DNA of 58,372 bases from CAWDLX01 sp046728155 (lineage in GTDB: Bacteria; Actinomycetota; Actinomycetes; Mycobacteriales; Micromonosporaceae): the NCBI GenBank assembly GCA_046728155.1, contig JBKPDY010000030.1:1-58372 (forward strand), written 5' to 3'. The translations under genes were made by a program, and so were the position numbers. The stretch's first letter is position 1. Each line of letters starts with the position of its first letter. Positions 42,689 through 50,670 of the stretch are shown here, one piece after another. The notes beneath the pieces were generated by a model. The model was given only the letters and a program-made list of their open reading frames with translations. It was not told where the DNA came from and made no database searches.

Positions 42689-43324
42689 ATGCGAGCCCAC
42701 GCGCCAACCGGCTGCGATGACATCCGGCTGTCTCTCTCCGCCCGCCTCGACGGCGAACCGATGACCGTGCCCGACAAGGTGGTGGACGACCACGTCCACC
42801 GGTGCGCGATGTGCCGAGCCTGGCTGGCCGGTGCCGAGCGCGTCACCCGCGCGGTACGGATCCAGCCGGTGCAGGTGCCGGATCTGACCGCCCGGATTCT
42901 CGCGTCGGTTCAGGCGGACGGCACGGTCCGCACCGCACCCGGAGTCTCGGCGGGTCGACTGGCAGGGTGGACGGCCCAGCTCCGCTGGGCACTCGGGCTG
43001 CTGGCCGCGGTTCAGCTGATGGTGGCCGTACCGGGCCTGCTCGGAGCGGCCGGGCACGATGCGCACTCCGGCCGCGAAGTCGCCGCCCTGGAGATCGCCA
43101 TCTCGGTCGGTCTCCTCGTCGCCGCCTGCTACCCCGAGTACGCGCGGGTTTTCGCTCCGGTAGCGATTGCGCTCGTGATCTGCTTCGGAGCGATCAGCGC
43201 ACTCGACACGATCGAGGGCGCTGTCACTGCGTCGCGCCTTGTCGTGCATGTGCTCACGCTGGCCCAGGCCATCGTGGTCTGGCAGCTCGCCCGCGGGGTG
43301 AGCCGCCGTCTGGCCACGGCGTGA
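42689..43324 (+). CDS. Zinc-finger anti-sigma factor with membrane domain
   Basis: About 211 residues. The N-terminal ZAS motif H-x3-C-x2-C is present (DDHVHRCAMCRAW), followed by about five membrane segments (from about residue 90). The N-terminal TGCDDIRLSLSARLDGEP is typical of anti-sigma factors. The ATG at 42689 fits this; a GTG at 42629 would leave only 24 bases to the sigma gene. Predicted to hold the SigC-like factor at the membrane until a redox or metal signal. Confidence 0.83.
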   Translation: MRAHAPTGCDDIRLSLSARLDGEPMTVPDKVVDDHVHRCAMCRAWLAGAERVTRAVRIQPVQVPDLTARILASVQADGTVRTAPGVSAGRLAGWTAQLRWALGLLAAVQLMVAVPGLLGAAGHDAHSGREVAALEIAISVGLLVAACYPEYARVFAPVAIALVICFGAISALDTIEGAVTASRLVVHVLTLAQAIVVWQLARGVSRRLATA

Positions 43325-43390
43325 CCCTGCGCCGGCCGGCGCGGGCCGATGAACCACCGCCCCGATGACGCCGTGCCAGGGCGCGTGGGC

Positions 43391-45061
43391 ATGATTGCCG
43401 GCGTGGCTACGCGAAGGCGACCGACGCGCGCGCGGGCGGCTGTGGTCGCGGTGTTCGCGGGCGTTATCGCCGGTGGTCTCGGGCTCGCCTCGCCGGCGAG
43501 CGCCCACGCGATTCTCGTCTCGTCCGCACCGGCTCAGGGCTCGATCGTCCAGCAGGCGCCGCCGCAGGTGGTTCTGACGTTCACCGAGAGGGTGACCCTC
43601 ATCGCCGGAAAGGTGCGGGTCATCGCCCCCGACAACACCCGTGCCGACAGCGGCGAACCGCGGACCTCGGGCGATCAGGTGATCATCCCGCTCAAGTCTG
43701 GTGGCAAGCGCGGAACGTACCTGGTCTCGTTCCGGGTGATCTCGGCCGACAGCCACCCCGTGGGCGGCGCGTTCACGTACTCGGTGATCACCACGTCAAC
43801 ACCGCCGGTCGAGAACGGTGAGGCCGGAGCCGCCAGTACTGCCGTGTCGGTCCTGTTCCCGATCGTGCGCTGGTTGGGCTACGCGGGGCTGATCATGATG
43901 GTCGGCGCCGTGCTGGTGCTGACGCTGCTCTGGCCTCAGCGGCTGAGCACCTCCGGTCCGAGGCGGGTGATCTGGACCGGTGCGGGGCTGGTCGCCTTCG
44001 CTACGGTCGGCGAGCTGGCCTTGCAGGTGCCCAACGTCGCCGGCGGCTTCGGCGAGGTCACCGCCTCGGACGTGCAGGAGGTCCTCTCCAGTCAGTACGG
44101 TGCGGCCCATCTGATCCGGCTGGGTGTGCTAGCCGCGGCACTCTTCCTGCTCCGGCCGATCGTCCGCGGCAAGGGTTGGGGTGCGGACCGCGTCCTGCTC
44201 GCCGTACTCGGGGCGATCGGGGTGGCCACGTGGTCGGTCTCGGGCCACCCGTACGCCTCGCCGCTGCCGACCGTGACCGTGGCGTCGGACATGATCCACA
44301 TTGCGGCGATGAGCATCTGGATCGGTGGCCTGGCGATGCTCGCGCTGTTCCTGTTGCCGCGGGCGAACGCCACCGAGCTCGGGGCCATCGTTCCGGTCTG
44401 GTCGCGATGGGCCGCGTACGCCGTCAGTGCGCTGCTGATCACGGGCATCGCGCAGGCCCTGGTCGAGGTGGGCTCCATCCCCGCGCTGTACGACACCAGC
44501 TACGGACTGATCGTGCTCGCCAAGGCCGCCCTTCTCGGCGCCGTGCTCATCATCGCGGGCTTCTCCCGGCGGATGGTCGGGCCGATCGTGAAGAAGGAGG
44601 GCGGAGCCGCCCGGCGGCTGCGCACGTTGGTAGCGGCCGAGTCCGCCGGCGCGGTCGTGATCATCGGTCTTGCCTCCGTCCTGGTGCAGACGACGCCGGC
44701 GCGCAACCCTTCGACGAACGTGGCGGTACCCACCGTGCAGTCGGCTGTCCTGCCGGCAGCGAGCGGTCTGTTCACGCTCACTGTCGACGACTCGCCGGCC
44801 AGGGTCGGGGCGAACGATATTCACATGTTCGCGACGACCCGCGACGGGCAGCCGGCAGACGTCAAGCAGTGGACCGTGACCGCCGCCCTGCCGGCACAGG
44901 GGGTCGAGCCGATCGCGGTGCCCGTGCTCACGATCTCACCCGACCACGCCATCGGCCAGGTGACCTTGCTGCCGGCCGGAACCTGGACGTTCCGATTCAC
45001 CCTGCGGACAAGCGAACTCGACGAGGACTCGGTCTCGACGACATTCACGATCGCTAACTGA
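43391..45061 (+). CDS. CopC-CopD copper-resistance/import fusion
   Basis: About 556 residues from ATG 43391 (ATG 43349 or GTG 43403 also possible). Signal peptide ends ASPASA, leaving the CopC copper-binding N-terminus HAILVSSAPAQGS; a second histidine is in SADSHPVGGAFTYSV. About eight helices form the CopD domain (residues 160-430, with DMIHIAAMSIWIGGLAML). A C-terminal beta domain (about 450-556) resembles YtkA/CopC-type sensors. It should move copper through the membrane for oxidase assembly or storage. The stop is the first base of a repeat cassette. Confidence 0.92.
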   Translation: MIAGVATRRRPTRARAAVVAVFAGVIAGGLGLASPASAHAILVSSAPAQGSIVQQAPPQVVLTFTERVTLIAGKVRVIAPDNTRADSGEPRTSGDQVIIPLKSGGKRGTYLVSFRVISADSHPVGGAFTYSVITTSTPPVENGEAGAASTAVSVLFPIVRWLGYAGLIMMVGAVLVLTLLWPQRLSTSGPRRVIWTGAGLVAFATVGELALQVPNVAGGFGEVTASDVQEVLSSQYGAAHLIRLGVLAAALFLLRPIVRGKGWGADRVLLAVLGAIGVATWSVSGHPYASPLPTVTVASDMIHIAAMSIWIGGLAMLALFLLPRANATELGAIVPVWSRWAAYAVSALLITGIAQALVEVGSIPALYDTSYGLIVLAKAALLGAVLIIAGFSRRMVGPIVKKEGGAARRLRTLVAAESAGAVVIIGLASVLVQTTPARNPSTNVAVPTVQSAVLPAASGLFTLTVDDSPARVGANDIHMFATTRDGQPADVKQWTVTAALPAQGVEPIAVPVLTISPDHAIGQVTLLPAGTWTFRFTLRTSELDEDSVSTTFTIAN

Positions 45062-45209
45062 AGCCGACAGCGAGTGAGCTTCGTGGCGTGGGGCCGGGGT
45101 CGCCGCGGAGACGTGGAGCGCAGCGGAGCAGCTTCGGCGAGCTTGCGAGCCGAACGACGCGGCACTTCGTGGGGTGGCATCAGCGGAGCGAGCGCGGAGG
45201 CGAATGGGG
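45059..45209 (+). repeat. Stop-anchored repeat, degenerate long copy
   Basis: It begins at the copCD stop (TGAAGCCGACAGCGAGTGAG), contains GGAGACGTGGAGCGCAGCGG and CTTCGGCGAGCTTGCGAGCC, and ends GAGCGAGCGCGGAGGCGA. It is the same family as 15076 and 17501, closest to the latter. No coupled ORF remains. The next gene starts 100 bases further on. Confidence 0.85.
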
Positions 45210-45307
45210 TTAATTGACGCGGGCGTGTCGGGCGCCATTTCGGGGGCCGATGGGAGAAGGTAAGACGCCACCCCCACATCCGAGTCGAGCCGCTCGGGGG
45301 GGTCGCG

Positions 45308-46195
45308 GTGCGGGGAAAACGTACGCTCGTCGGGCTGATCCTTGTCCTGATCGGTCTTCCGTCCTTGCTCGCGGGGTCAGCCGGGCTGCTGGCGCTGCAG
45401 CATCGGGACGGCGACGGCGGCTTCACGACGCAACTCGCGCCGATACATGCCGACGGGTACGCGGTGGTGGTGCCCGACGTGGACGCGGCAATGAGTCATT
45501 CCGGCCTGGCTTCGGTCTTCGGATCCGGCCCACTGCGTGTGGGCGTGCGGGGGAGCAACGTGCCGGTACTCCTGGCAGTGGCGCGCACCGCCGATGCGCG
45601 ACGTTACCTTGCGGGCGTACCGCACTCGGAATTGACCACCGTCGGTGTCGCAGCCGGCGACGCGCCGGTGACGACGGTGACGGTCCCGGGTCGGCGGAGC
45701 CCGGCGACCCTTCGTGGCCAGTCGTTCTGGCTCGCGACCGGCGCGGTGAAGCTGGACTTCGAACCACGGTCCGACCCGCTCAGCCTGATCGCTCTGCGAA
45801 GTGACGGCAAGCCGGGCCTCGACCTCAGACTTGCAGTGACTCGCTTCGTACCGTGGCTGGTCGCGGCGACGATCGGGCTGCTCATGACCGGTTTCGCCGG
45901 CATGCTGGGCGGCGTAGTGCTGCTCTTCGTCGCGGCTGAGCCCGTACTCGTCGTCGAGCCGCATCGTGTGGTCGAGTTCGCCGACCGGCTCGCAGGGAGT
46001 CTCGACACGATCGCGCCCGGAGAATCGCTCGCGCTCGTGCGCCGGGCACGGGGTCTGGACCTCACCGGCGAGTTGGTGACGGTGCGTAGCGGACCGGGCC
46101 GGCGTTGGTGGGGCAGGCGTCATTCTCCTCCGGAGTCCGATCCCACCGTCCCCGTACCCGAGCGCGAGTCGCCGTACGTGTACACCGCCACCTGA
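45308..46195 (+). CDS. Membrane protein of unknown function
   Basis: A 295-residue protein from GTG 45308. There is an N-terminal membrane helix (about 7-29), an extracytoplasmic domain (30-175) with SFWLATGAVKLDFEPRSDP, a second membrane segment (about 180-208) and a cytoplasmic tail of about 85 residues that is basic (GRRWWGRRH) and ends rich in Pro/Glu. No family recognised. Its 3' end overlaps the convergent glycosyltransferase gene by 76 bases. Confidence 0.65.
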   Translation: MRGKRTLVGLILVLIGLPSLLAGSAGLLALQHRDGDGGFTTQLAPIHADGYAVVVPDVDAAMSHSGLASVFGSGPLRVGVRGSNVPVLLAVARTADARRYLAGVPHSELTTVGVAAGDAPVTTVTVPGRRSPATLRGQSFWLATGAVKLDFEPRSDPLSLIALRSDGKPGLDLRLAVTRFVPWLVAATIGLLMTGFAGMLGGVVLLFVAAEPVLVVEPHRVVEFADRLAGSLDTIAPGESLALVRRARGLDLTGELVTVRSGPGRRWWGRRHSPPESDPTVPVPERESPYVYTAT

Positions 46196-47433
46196 TCCGG
46201 TCCGGGTTTCGCGACCCGCAAGCGGCGGATCGGCAGCAACGGCAGAAGAGCGATCATGAGCCAGACGAACCAGTTGCCGAGGACCAGTCCGACCACTCCG
46301 CCCACCGCGTGCAGGTTGAACTCCCATAAGGAGAGCAGGCTGAAGGTGACCGTCACGTAGATCGCCGCGGCCAGCGCGAGCATCCCTCTGCGGTCACGCA
46401 TGCCGTTGATCACCGGTCCGGATACGCCGACCGGGGGAAGAGCCGAGTCGACGAGGATCACCAGAGCCGGCACGAACCAGAAGACGTGATGTGACCACGT
46501 TAGTGGGCTGACGAGGCTCCCCACGAGCCCCGCGAGCGTCATCCCGGCCACCTCGTCGCCAACCCCGGCCGCCCGTCCGGCACGCCAGAGCCCGTATCCC
46601 AGCGCAGGGATGACGACAGCGAGCCACAGCACCGTCGCGGGATGATCGGTGTGGCCGATCCTGGCCAGGACTCCCATGAGCGACTGGTTGTACGCGTACC
46701 GGATCTGCCCCATGCCCTGGGCACCGAGCATCTGTTGGGTGAAGTAGACCCACGAGTCGTGGGCGTCGACGAGGAAGCCGATCAGCGTCGCGGCCGCTGC
46801 TGTACCGCAAGCGACCGCCGCCGCTCGCCAGCGCCGGCAGACCAACAGGTAAAGGATGAAGATCCCTGGAAAGAGCTTGATCGCCGTGGCCAGCCCGATC
46901 CCCACTCCGGCCAGGCGGCTCCGACGGGGGAGAAGGACCAGCAGGTCGAACCCGACAAGCGCCCACAGCAGGAAGTTGATCTGGCCCAGGGTGAACGCGT
47001 CGCGGATGGTCTCCAGGCCGGTTCCGAGGACGAACGCGAGGCCGAACGCCAGCCAGCGCGGCCAGCCGTGGCGCTCCGCGACCGGACGGATGAGCCACCA
47101 GAGGACCACGGCGAAGAGAATGACCGAGATGGCGGAGAAGCCCACATTGACGGCGGGCAGGCTGAACCAGGCGATCGGACGCAGCACCAGCGCGCCGAAC
47201 GGCGGATACGTGAAGCCGAGGGAGCCCATCGTGGCGTCGGGAGTGGAGAACTCGTACAGCGGGTTTCCGGCGTTCCACCACCGCATCGCCTGGTAGTAGA
47301 TCCCCAGGTCGAAGAAGTGGTGCCGATTGCCATACCAGATCTGGCCGATGACCACGACGGTGGTGACCACCGCGAGTAGGGCCACGCGCAGGACGAACGT
47401 TGCCGGCGTCGCCCCCCGAGCGTGCGAACTCAC
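46120..47433 (-). CDS. Glycosyltransferase family 87 (polyprenol-phosphate-mannose-dependent type)
   Basis: A 437-residue integral membrane protein with about ten helices, of the GT87/DUF2029 family. The catalytic aspartate region FFDLGIYYQAMRWWNAGNPLYEF is in the first outer loop. Family members such as PimE add mannose to cell-envelope glycolipids. GTG 47433 follows GGAGG. Its 3' end overlaps the opposite gene. Confidence 0.9.
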   Translation of the reverse strand: MSSHARGATPATFVLRVALLAVVTTVVVIGQIWYGNRHHFFDLGIYYQAMRWWNAGNPLYEFSTPDATMGSLGFTYPPFGALVLRPIAWFSLPAVNVGFSAISVILFAVVLWWLIRPVAERHGWPRWLAFGLAFVLGTGLETIRDAFTLGQINFLLWALVGFDLLVLLPRRSRLAGVGIGLATAIKLFPGIFILYLLVCRRWRAAAVACGTAAAATLIGFLVDAHDSWVYFTQQMLGAQGMGQIRYAYNQSLMGVLARIGHTDHPATVLWLAVVIPALGYGLWRAGRAAGVGDEVAGMTLAGLVGSLVSPLTWSHHVFWFVPALVILVDSALPPVGVSGPVINGMRDRRGMLALAAAIYVTVTFSLLSLWEFNLHAVGGVVGLVLGNWFVWLMIALLPLLPIRRLRVAKPGPDQVAVYTYGDSRSGTGTVGSDSGGE

Positions 47434-47565
47434 GCGTACCTCCGTCCCCGCTTGGCGCGAATCGACACTAGTCGGTCGGGGTCGGGGAGCGCCGGGCGAA
47501 CCACGTGACTCGGCGGGCCTACTACGCTGGAGATCGCGGCGCGAGCGGTGAGTGGAGGGTGAGGT

Positions 47566-48177
47566 ATGGGCGACCTTCTGGTCTGGGTCGACTGCGAGAT
47601 GACGGGGCTCGACCTTGGCCAGGACGCGCTCGTCGAGGTGGCCGCTCTCGTCACCGACCCGGATCTGAACGTGATCGGCGACGGTGTCGATGTGGTGATC
47701 CACGCCGACGATAGCGTGTTGGGCTCGATGGTGGAGATCGTCCGCGAGATGCACGACAAGTCGGGCCTCACCGACGCCGTCCGAGCCTCCACGATCGGCC
47801 TGGCCGAGGCCGAGGAGATGATCATGTCGTACGTCACCGCCCATGTGACCGAGCCGCGTACCGCGCCGCTTTGTGGCAACTCCATCGCCACCGACCGCGG
47901 CTTCCTCGCCCGGGACATGCCCATCTTCGAGTCCTACCTGCACTACCGGATGATCGACGTCTCCTCGATCAAGGAGCTCTGCCGGCGCTGGTACCCCCGC
48001 GCCTACTTCGGCCAGCCGGCCAAGGGCCTGGCGCACCGAGCGCTCGCCGACATCCAGGAGAGCATCCGGGAGCTGGAGTACTACCGGCGGACGATCTTCG
48101 TTCCGCCGCCCGGCCCGGACATCGACGCGGCCAAAGCCGCCGCGACCGCCGTCACGGCGGAGTTCCCGATCGGGTGA
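47566..48177 (+). CDS. orn: Oligoribonuclease
   Basis: A 203-residue DEDDh exonuclease that degrades 2-5-mer RNAs and pGpG. WVDCEMTGLDL, CGNSIATDRGFLARDMP and HRALADIQESI carry the acidic residues and histidine. The gene next to tRNA-His is the actinobacterial order. It starts at ATG 47566 after GGTGAGG. Its GTGA end begins a repeat cassette. Confidence 0.96.
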   Translation: MGDLLVWVDCEMTGLDLGQDALVEVAALVTDPDLNVIGDGVDVVIHADDSVLGSMVEIVREMHDKSGLTDAVRASTIGLAEAEEMIMSYVTAHVTEPRTAPLCGNSIATDRGFLARDMPIFESYLHYRMIDVSSIKELCRRWYPRAYFGQPAKGLAHRALADIQESIRELEYYRRTIFVPPPGPDIDAAKAAATAVTAEFPIG

Positions 48178-48240
48178 GACGACAGCGAGCGAGCATCGCA
48201 GCGCCACCAGGCCGCGGCGCGCAGCGAGCGCGGAGGCGAG
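48175..48240 (+). repeat. Stop-anchored repeat, short copy after orn
   Basis: It begins at the orn stop (TGAGACGACAGCGAGCGAGCATCGCAG) and ends GCAGCGAGCGCGGAGGCGAGG, then runs into the tRNA-His leader. Short form like 27590. The frame of the MTEPTASEHRR peptide is shifted, so no coupled ORF. Confidence 0.8.
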
Positions 48241-48314
48241 GCTGTCACTGAGACAACCCGTTCGCCACGAGCCGCGTGTCTGTGGCTATCATGGGCGGGC
48301 GAATGCGTCGCGAT

Positions 48315-48391
48315 GGTGGCTGTAGCTCAGCTGGTAGAGCACCGGGTTGTGGTCCCGGGTGTCGGGGGTTCGAGTCCCCTCAGTCACCCCA
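48315..48391 (+). tRNA. tRNA-His (GTG anticodon)
   Basis: Cloverleaf with acceptor GTGGCTG/CAGTCAC, preceded by the extra G-1 (48315) that pairs with C73. The anticodon loop is TTGTGGT in stem CGGG/CCCG, giving GTG. T-arm GGGGG-TTCGAGT-CCCCT. CCA is encoded (48389-48391). It follows orn, as in mycobacteria. Confidence 0.95.
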
Positions 48392-48493
48392 CCGTCGGAG
48401 CTGCCACAGTGGACATGTGCCGTTCGGGCTCAGACGGACTTGCCACATCGAACGTGCGGCGAGGGTCCGGACGGTTCCGCGTGGACGAGCGAA

Positions 48494-49774
48494 TCACTTG
48501 GTGGGCTTGGGCTCGGCCACACCGGACGGCGACGCGGCGGGCGACGGGTGAACGGGCGGCGTCGCCGGCGCGGGTGGGGCGGGCGTCCAGTTGGCCAGCG
48601 CTGGCGGGACCGGGAGGGCGGATCCCTTCACGAACTCCGGCCAGGACTCGTTCCATGCGGTCCAGCCGTTGCCGTCGACGAGCTTCACCTCGGTCCCCCG
48701 TACGGTCACCGGGTCTCCGACGTGGGTGATGCCGAAGAGCCAGCGCGCGTTTTCTTCGGACATGTTGACGCAGCCGTGCGAGACGTTGGTGTGCCCCTGA
48801 TCGCCGACTGACCACGGGGCAGAGTGGATGTACTCCCCGCCCCAGGTGAGGCGCATCGCGTAGTAGACCAGGACCCGGTAGCCGCCCGGACCTTCGCGCG
48901 TGGTGTCGAAGATCGTCGAGTAGTCGTGGCTCATCGTCACCATCGTGCCGCTCGACGAGGGCGTGCTGGGCTTGCCGAGGCTGACCAGGATGGTCCGGGT
49001 GAGCTTGTCATCCTGGTAGACCTTCATCGACTTGGTCGCGTTGTCGATCATCATGCTGACCTTCGAGCCGATGCGGACGGTCGTGGCGCGGTCGCCGGCG
49101 CCGTAGGAGCCGTCACCGAACGGCACTCCCTGCAGAGCGGCCCGCACGGTGATCGTCGTGCCCGGCAGCCAGTACACCGGCGGTCGATACCAGATCTGCG
49201 TGCCGCTGGCCCAATGCCAGACGCCGGGCTGGGGCGGGTTGCTGGTGACGAAGAGCCGGCTCTGGATCCCGGCCCGCGCCGACGCGGGGATGGGCGGATC
49301 GAACTCGAGCACCACCGGCATCGCCACGCCGTAGGTCTCGCCCTGTTGCAGATACATTCCGTAGTCGGCCAGATTGCCCGGTCGGCCCATTGTCGTGAAG
49401 ATGGTCGAGCAGGTCAGCGCTTGGCGGCCATCCGCACTGCGGGCCGAAACGACGGCCGTGTACGTCGAGCCGTATGCGAGAGCATGATCCGGAATCCACG
49501 ACGAGCCGTCATCACGGACGGAACCGCTCACCGTGGCCCCGCCCGCTCCGGTCAGTACGACCGAGGTGATGGCCCCATTCGCAACGCTGAGACCGACCTC
49601 GGTGGAGACCGGTACCCGGGTGGCGCCACTGGCCGGGGTGATGGCCAGCGACAATCGCGGGCCGGTCGGAGTCGCCGCGCCCTTCGTCGCCGTCTGGGTC
49701 GGACCGCATGAGACCAGAGCCGAGCCGGCCGCCAGGGTCAGGACGCCCAGGAGCGCCACTCGAAGCAGCCGCAT
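48494..49774 (-). CDS. L,D-transpeptidase lipoprotein (Ig-like + YkuD)
   Basis: A 426-residue exported lipoprotein: lipobox LVSCG at about residue 20-24, two Ig-like (DUF4963/BIg) domains (about 45-235), a YkuD catalytic domain (about 240-375) with HSAPWSVGDQGHTNVSHGC, where the final Cys is the nucleophile, and a Pro-rich tail. It cross-links peptidoglycan between meso-DAP residues (3-3). Position beside orn and tRNA-His resembles M. tuberculosis lppS. GGAGG stands before ATG 49774. Confidence 0.93.
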   Translation of the reverse strand: MRLLRVALLGVLTLAAGSALVSCGPTQTATKGAATPTGPRLSLAITPASGATRVPVSTEVGLSVANGAITSVVLTGAGGATVSGSVRDDGSSWIPDHALAYGSTYTAVVSARSADGRQALTCSTIFTTMGRPGNLADYGMYLQQGETYGVAMPVVLEFDPPIPASARAGIQSRLFVTSNPPQPGVWHWASGTQIWYRPPVYWLPGTTITVRAALQGVPFGDGSYGAGDRATTVRIGSKVSMMIDNATKSMKVYQDDKLTRTILVSLGKPSTPSSSGTMVTMSHDYSTIFDTTREGPGGYRVLVYYAMRLTWGGEYIHSAPWSVGDQGHTNVSHGCVNMSEENARWLFGITHVGDPVTVRGTEVKLVDGNGWTAWNESWPEFVKGSALPVPPALANWTPAPPAPATPPVHPSPAASPSGVAEPKPTK

Positions 49775-49857
49775 GTAAGCCCACCTCCGCCGCGTTGGTC
49801 CGACAACCCATGTTGTCCTACCAACTGCCACCTTCGCGGGCTTTTGCCCCGGCTTCG

Positions 49858-50181
49858 TCAGGTCCGGGCGGGGACGGCTTGGTCCGTGCTCGCGCGTATC
49901 CAACGTGTCGCCTTGCGCTCGGCGACAAATGACATCACCGGGATCGTTCCGGCGAGCAGGACGAGCACAGTACGGACGAAGGGCCAGCGGGCCCGCACCG
50001 CGAGATCGAACGCAGTGATCAGATAGACGATGTAGAGGAACCCGTGTATCGGGCCCACGATGGCGACCATCGTCGGAGAATCGGCGAGGTACTTCAGCGG
50101 TACCGCTATGAAGACGAGTACCAACAGGAACACACCGACGATCCAGGCCATCACCCGGAACCGGATGAGGGCAGCGCCCAT
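49858..50181 (-). CDS. DUF3817 membrane protein
   Basis: About 107 residues with three helices; the family motif ALIRFRVMAWIVGVFLL and the conserved GPIHGFLYIVYL are clear. The ATG at 50181 follows AAGGAG by six bases; an ATG at 50196 overlaps the preceding gene's stop as ATGA. M. tuberculosis Rv1342c is the counterpart. Function unknown. Confidence 0.87.
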   Translation of the reverse strand: MGAALIRFRVMAWIVGVFLLVLVFIAVPLKYLADSPTMVAIVGPIHGFLYIVYLITAFDLAVRARWPFVRTVLVLLAGTIPVMSFVAERKATRWIRASTDQAVPART

Positions 50182-50192
50182 CTTGTTCTCCT

Positions 50193-50591
50193 TCATCGAC
50201 GGCCGGGGTACTGGGCGGGCGAAGCGTTCGGATTCGCGCTCAGCCAGGCGAGGTAGTGGTTGTATGCGGTCAGGTCCGCGTCGTCGGTGTCGTCGTACGC
50301 GGCCTCGCTGCGCTGAGTCCGCGACGCGCGGATCACCTCACGGATAGCTGGAGGCGACGCCTCCTTCCGATCCGACTTCCGATCCGAACGAAGGACCGAG
50401 CGCACCTCCTTGAGCCACACATAGATCACGAATGCGGCGAACGCCGGCCACTCGGCGGCGTAACCGAATGAGAGCGAGTTTCCCGCGCGGGCGCGGTTGA
50501 TCTGCCACCAGCCGAGCAGCAGGAAACCGGTCACAAGCACGACCGTGCCGAGGTGAACGAGAATCCACCGCCGGGTCCACAACCGTCGCAC
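50193..50591 (-). CDS. Small membrane protein upstream of DUF3817
   Basis: A 132-residue protein with two helices (about 9-29 and 45-62) and a charged cytoplasmic tail ending in AYNHYLAWLSANPNASPAQY, a motif seen in conserved actinobacterial proteins that share this place. GTG start. It is coupled to the DUF3817 gene. Function unknown. Confidence 0.8.
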   Translation of the reverse strand: MRRLWTRRWILVHLGTVVLVTGFLLLGWWQINRARAGNSLSFGYAAEWPAFAAFVIYVWLKEVRSVLRSDRKSDRKEASPPAIREVIRASRTQRSEAAYDDTDDADLTAYNHYLAWLSANPNASPAQYPGRR

Positions 50592-50670
50592 AGAGTGAGC
50601 CTAATCGCGCCCGCCTATCGCCTGTCACGCAGGTAATGCGCTGGTAACGACCGGCACCTACGATCTTGTC

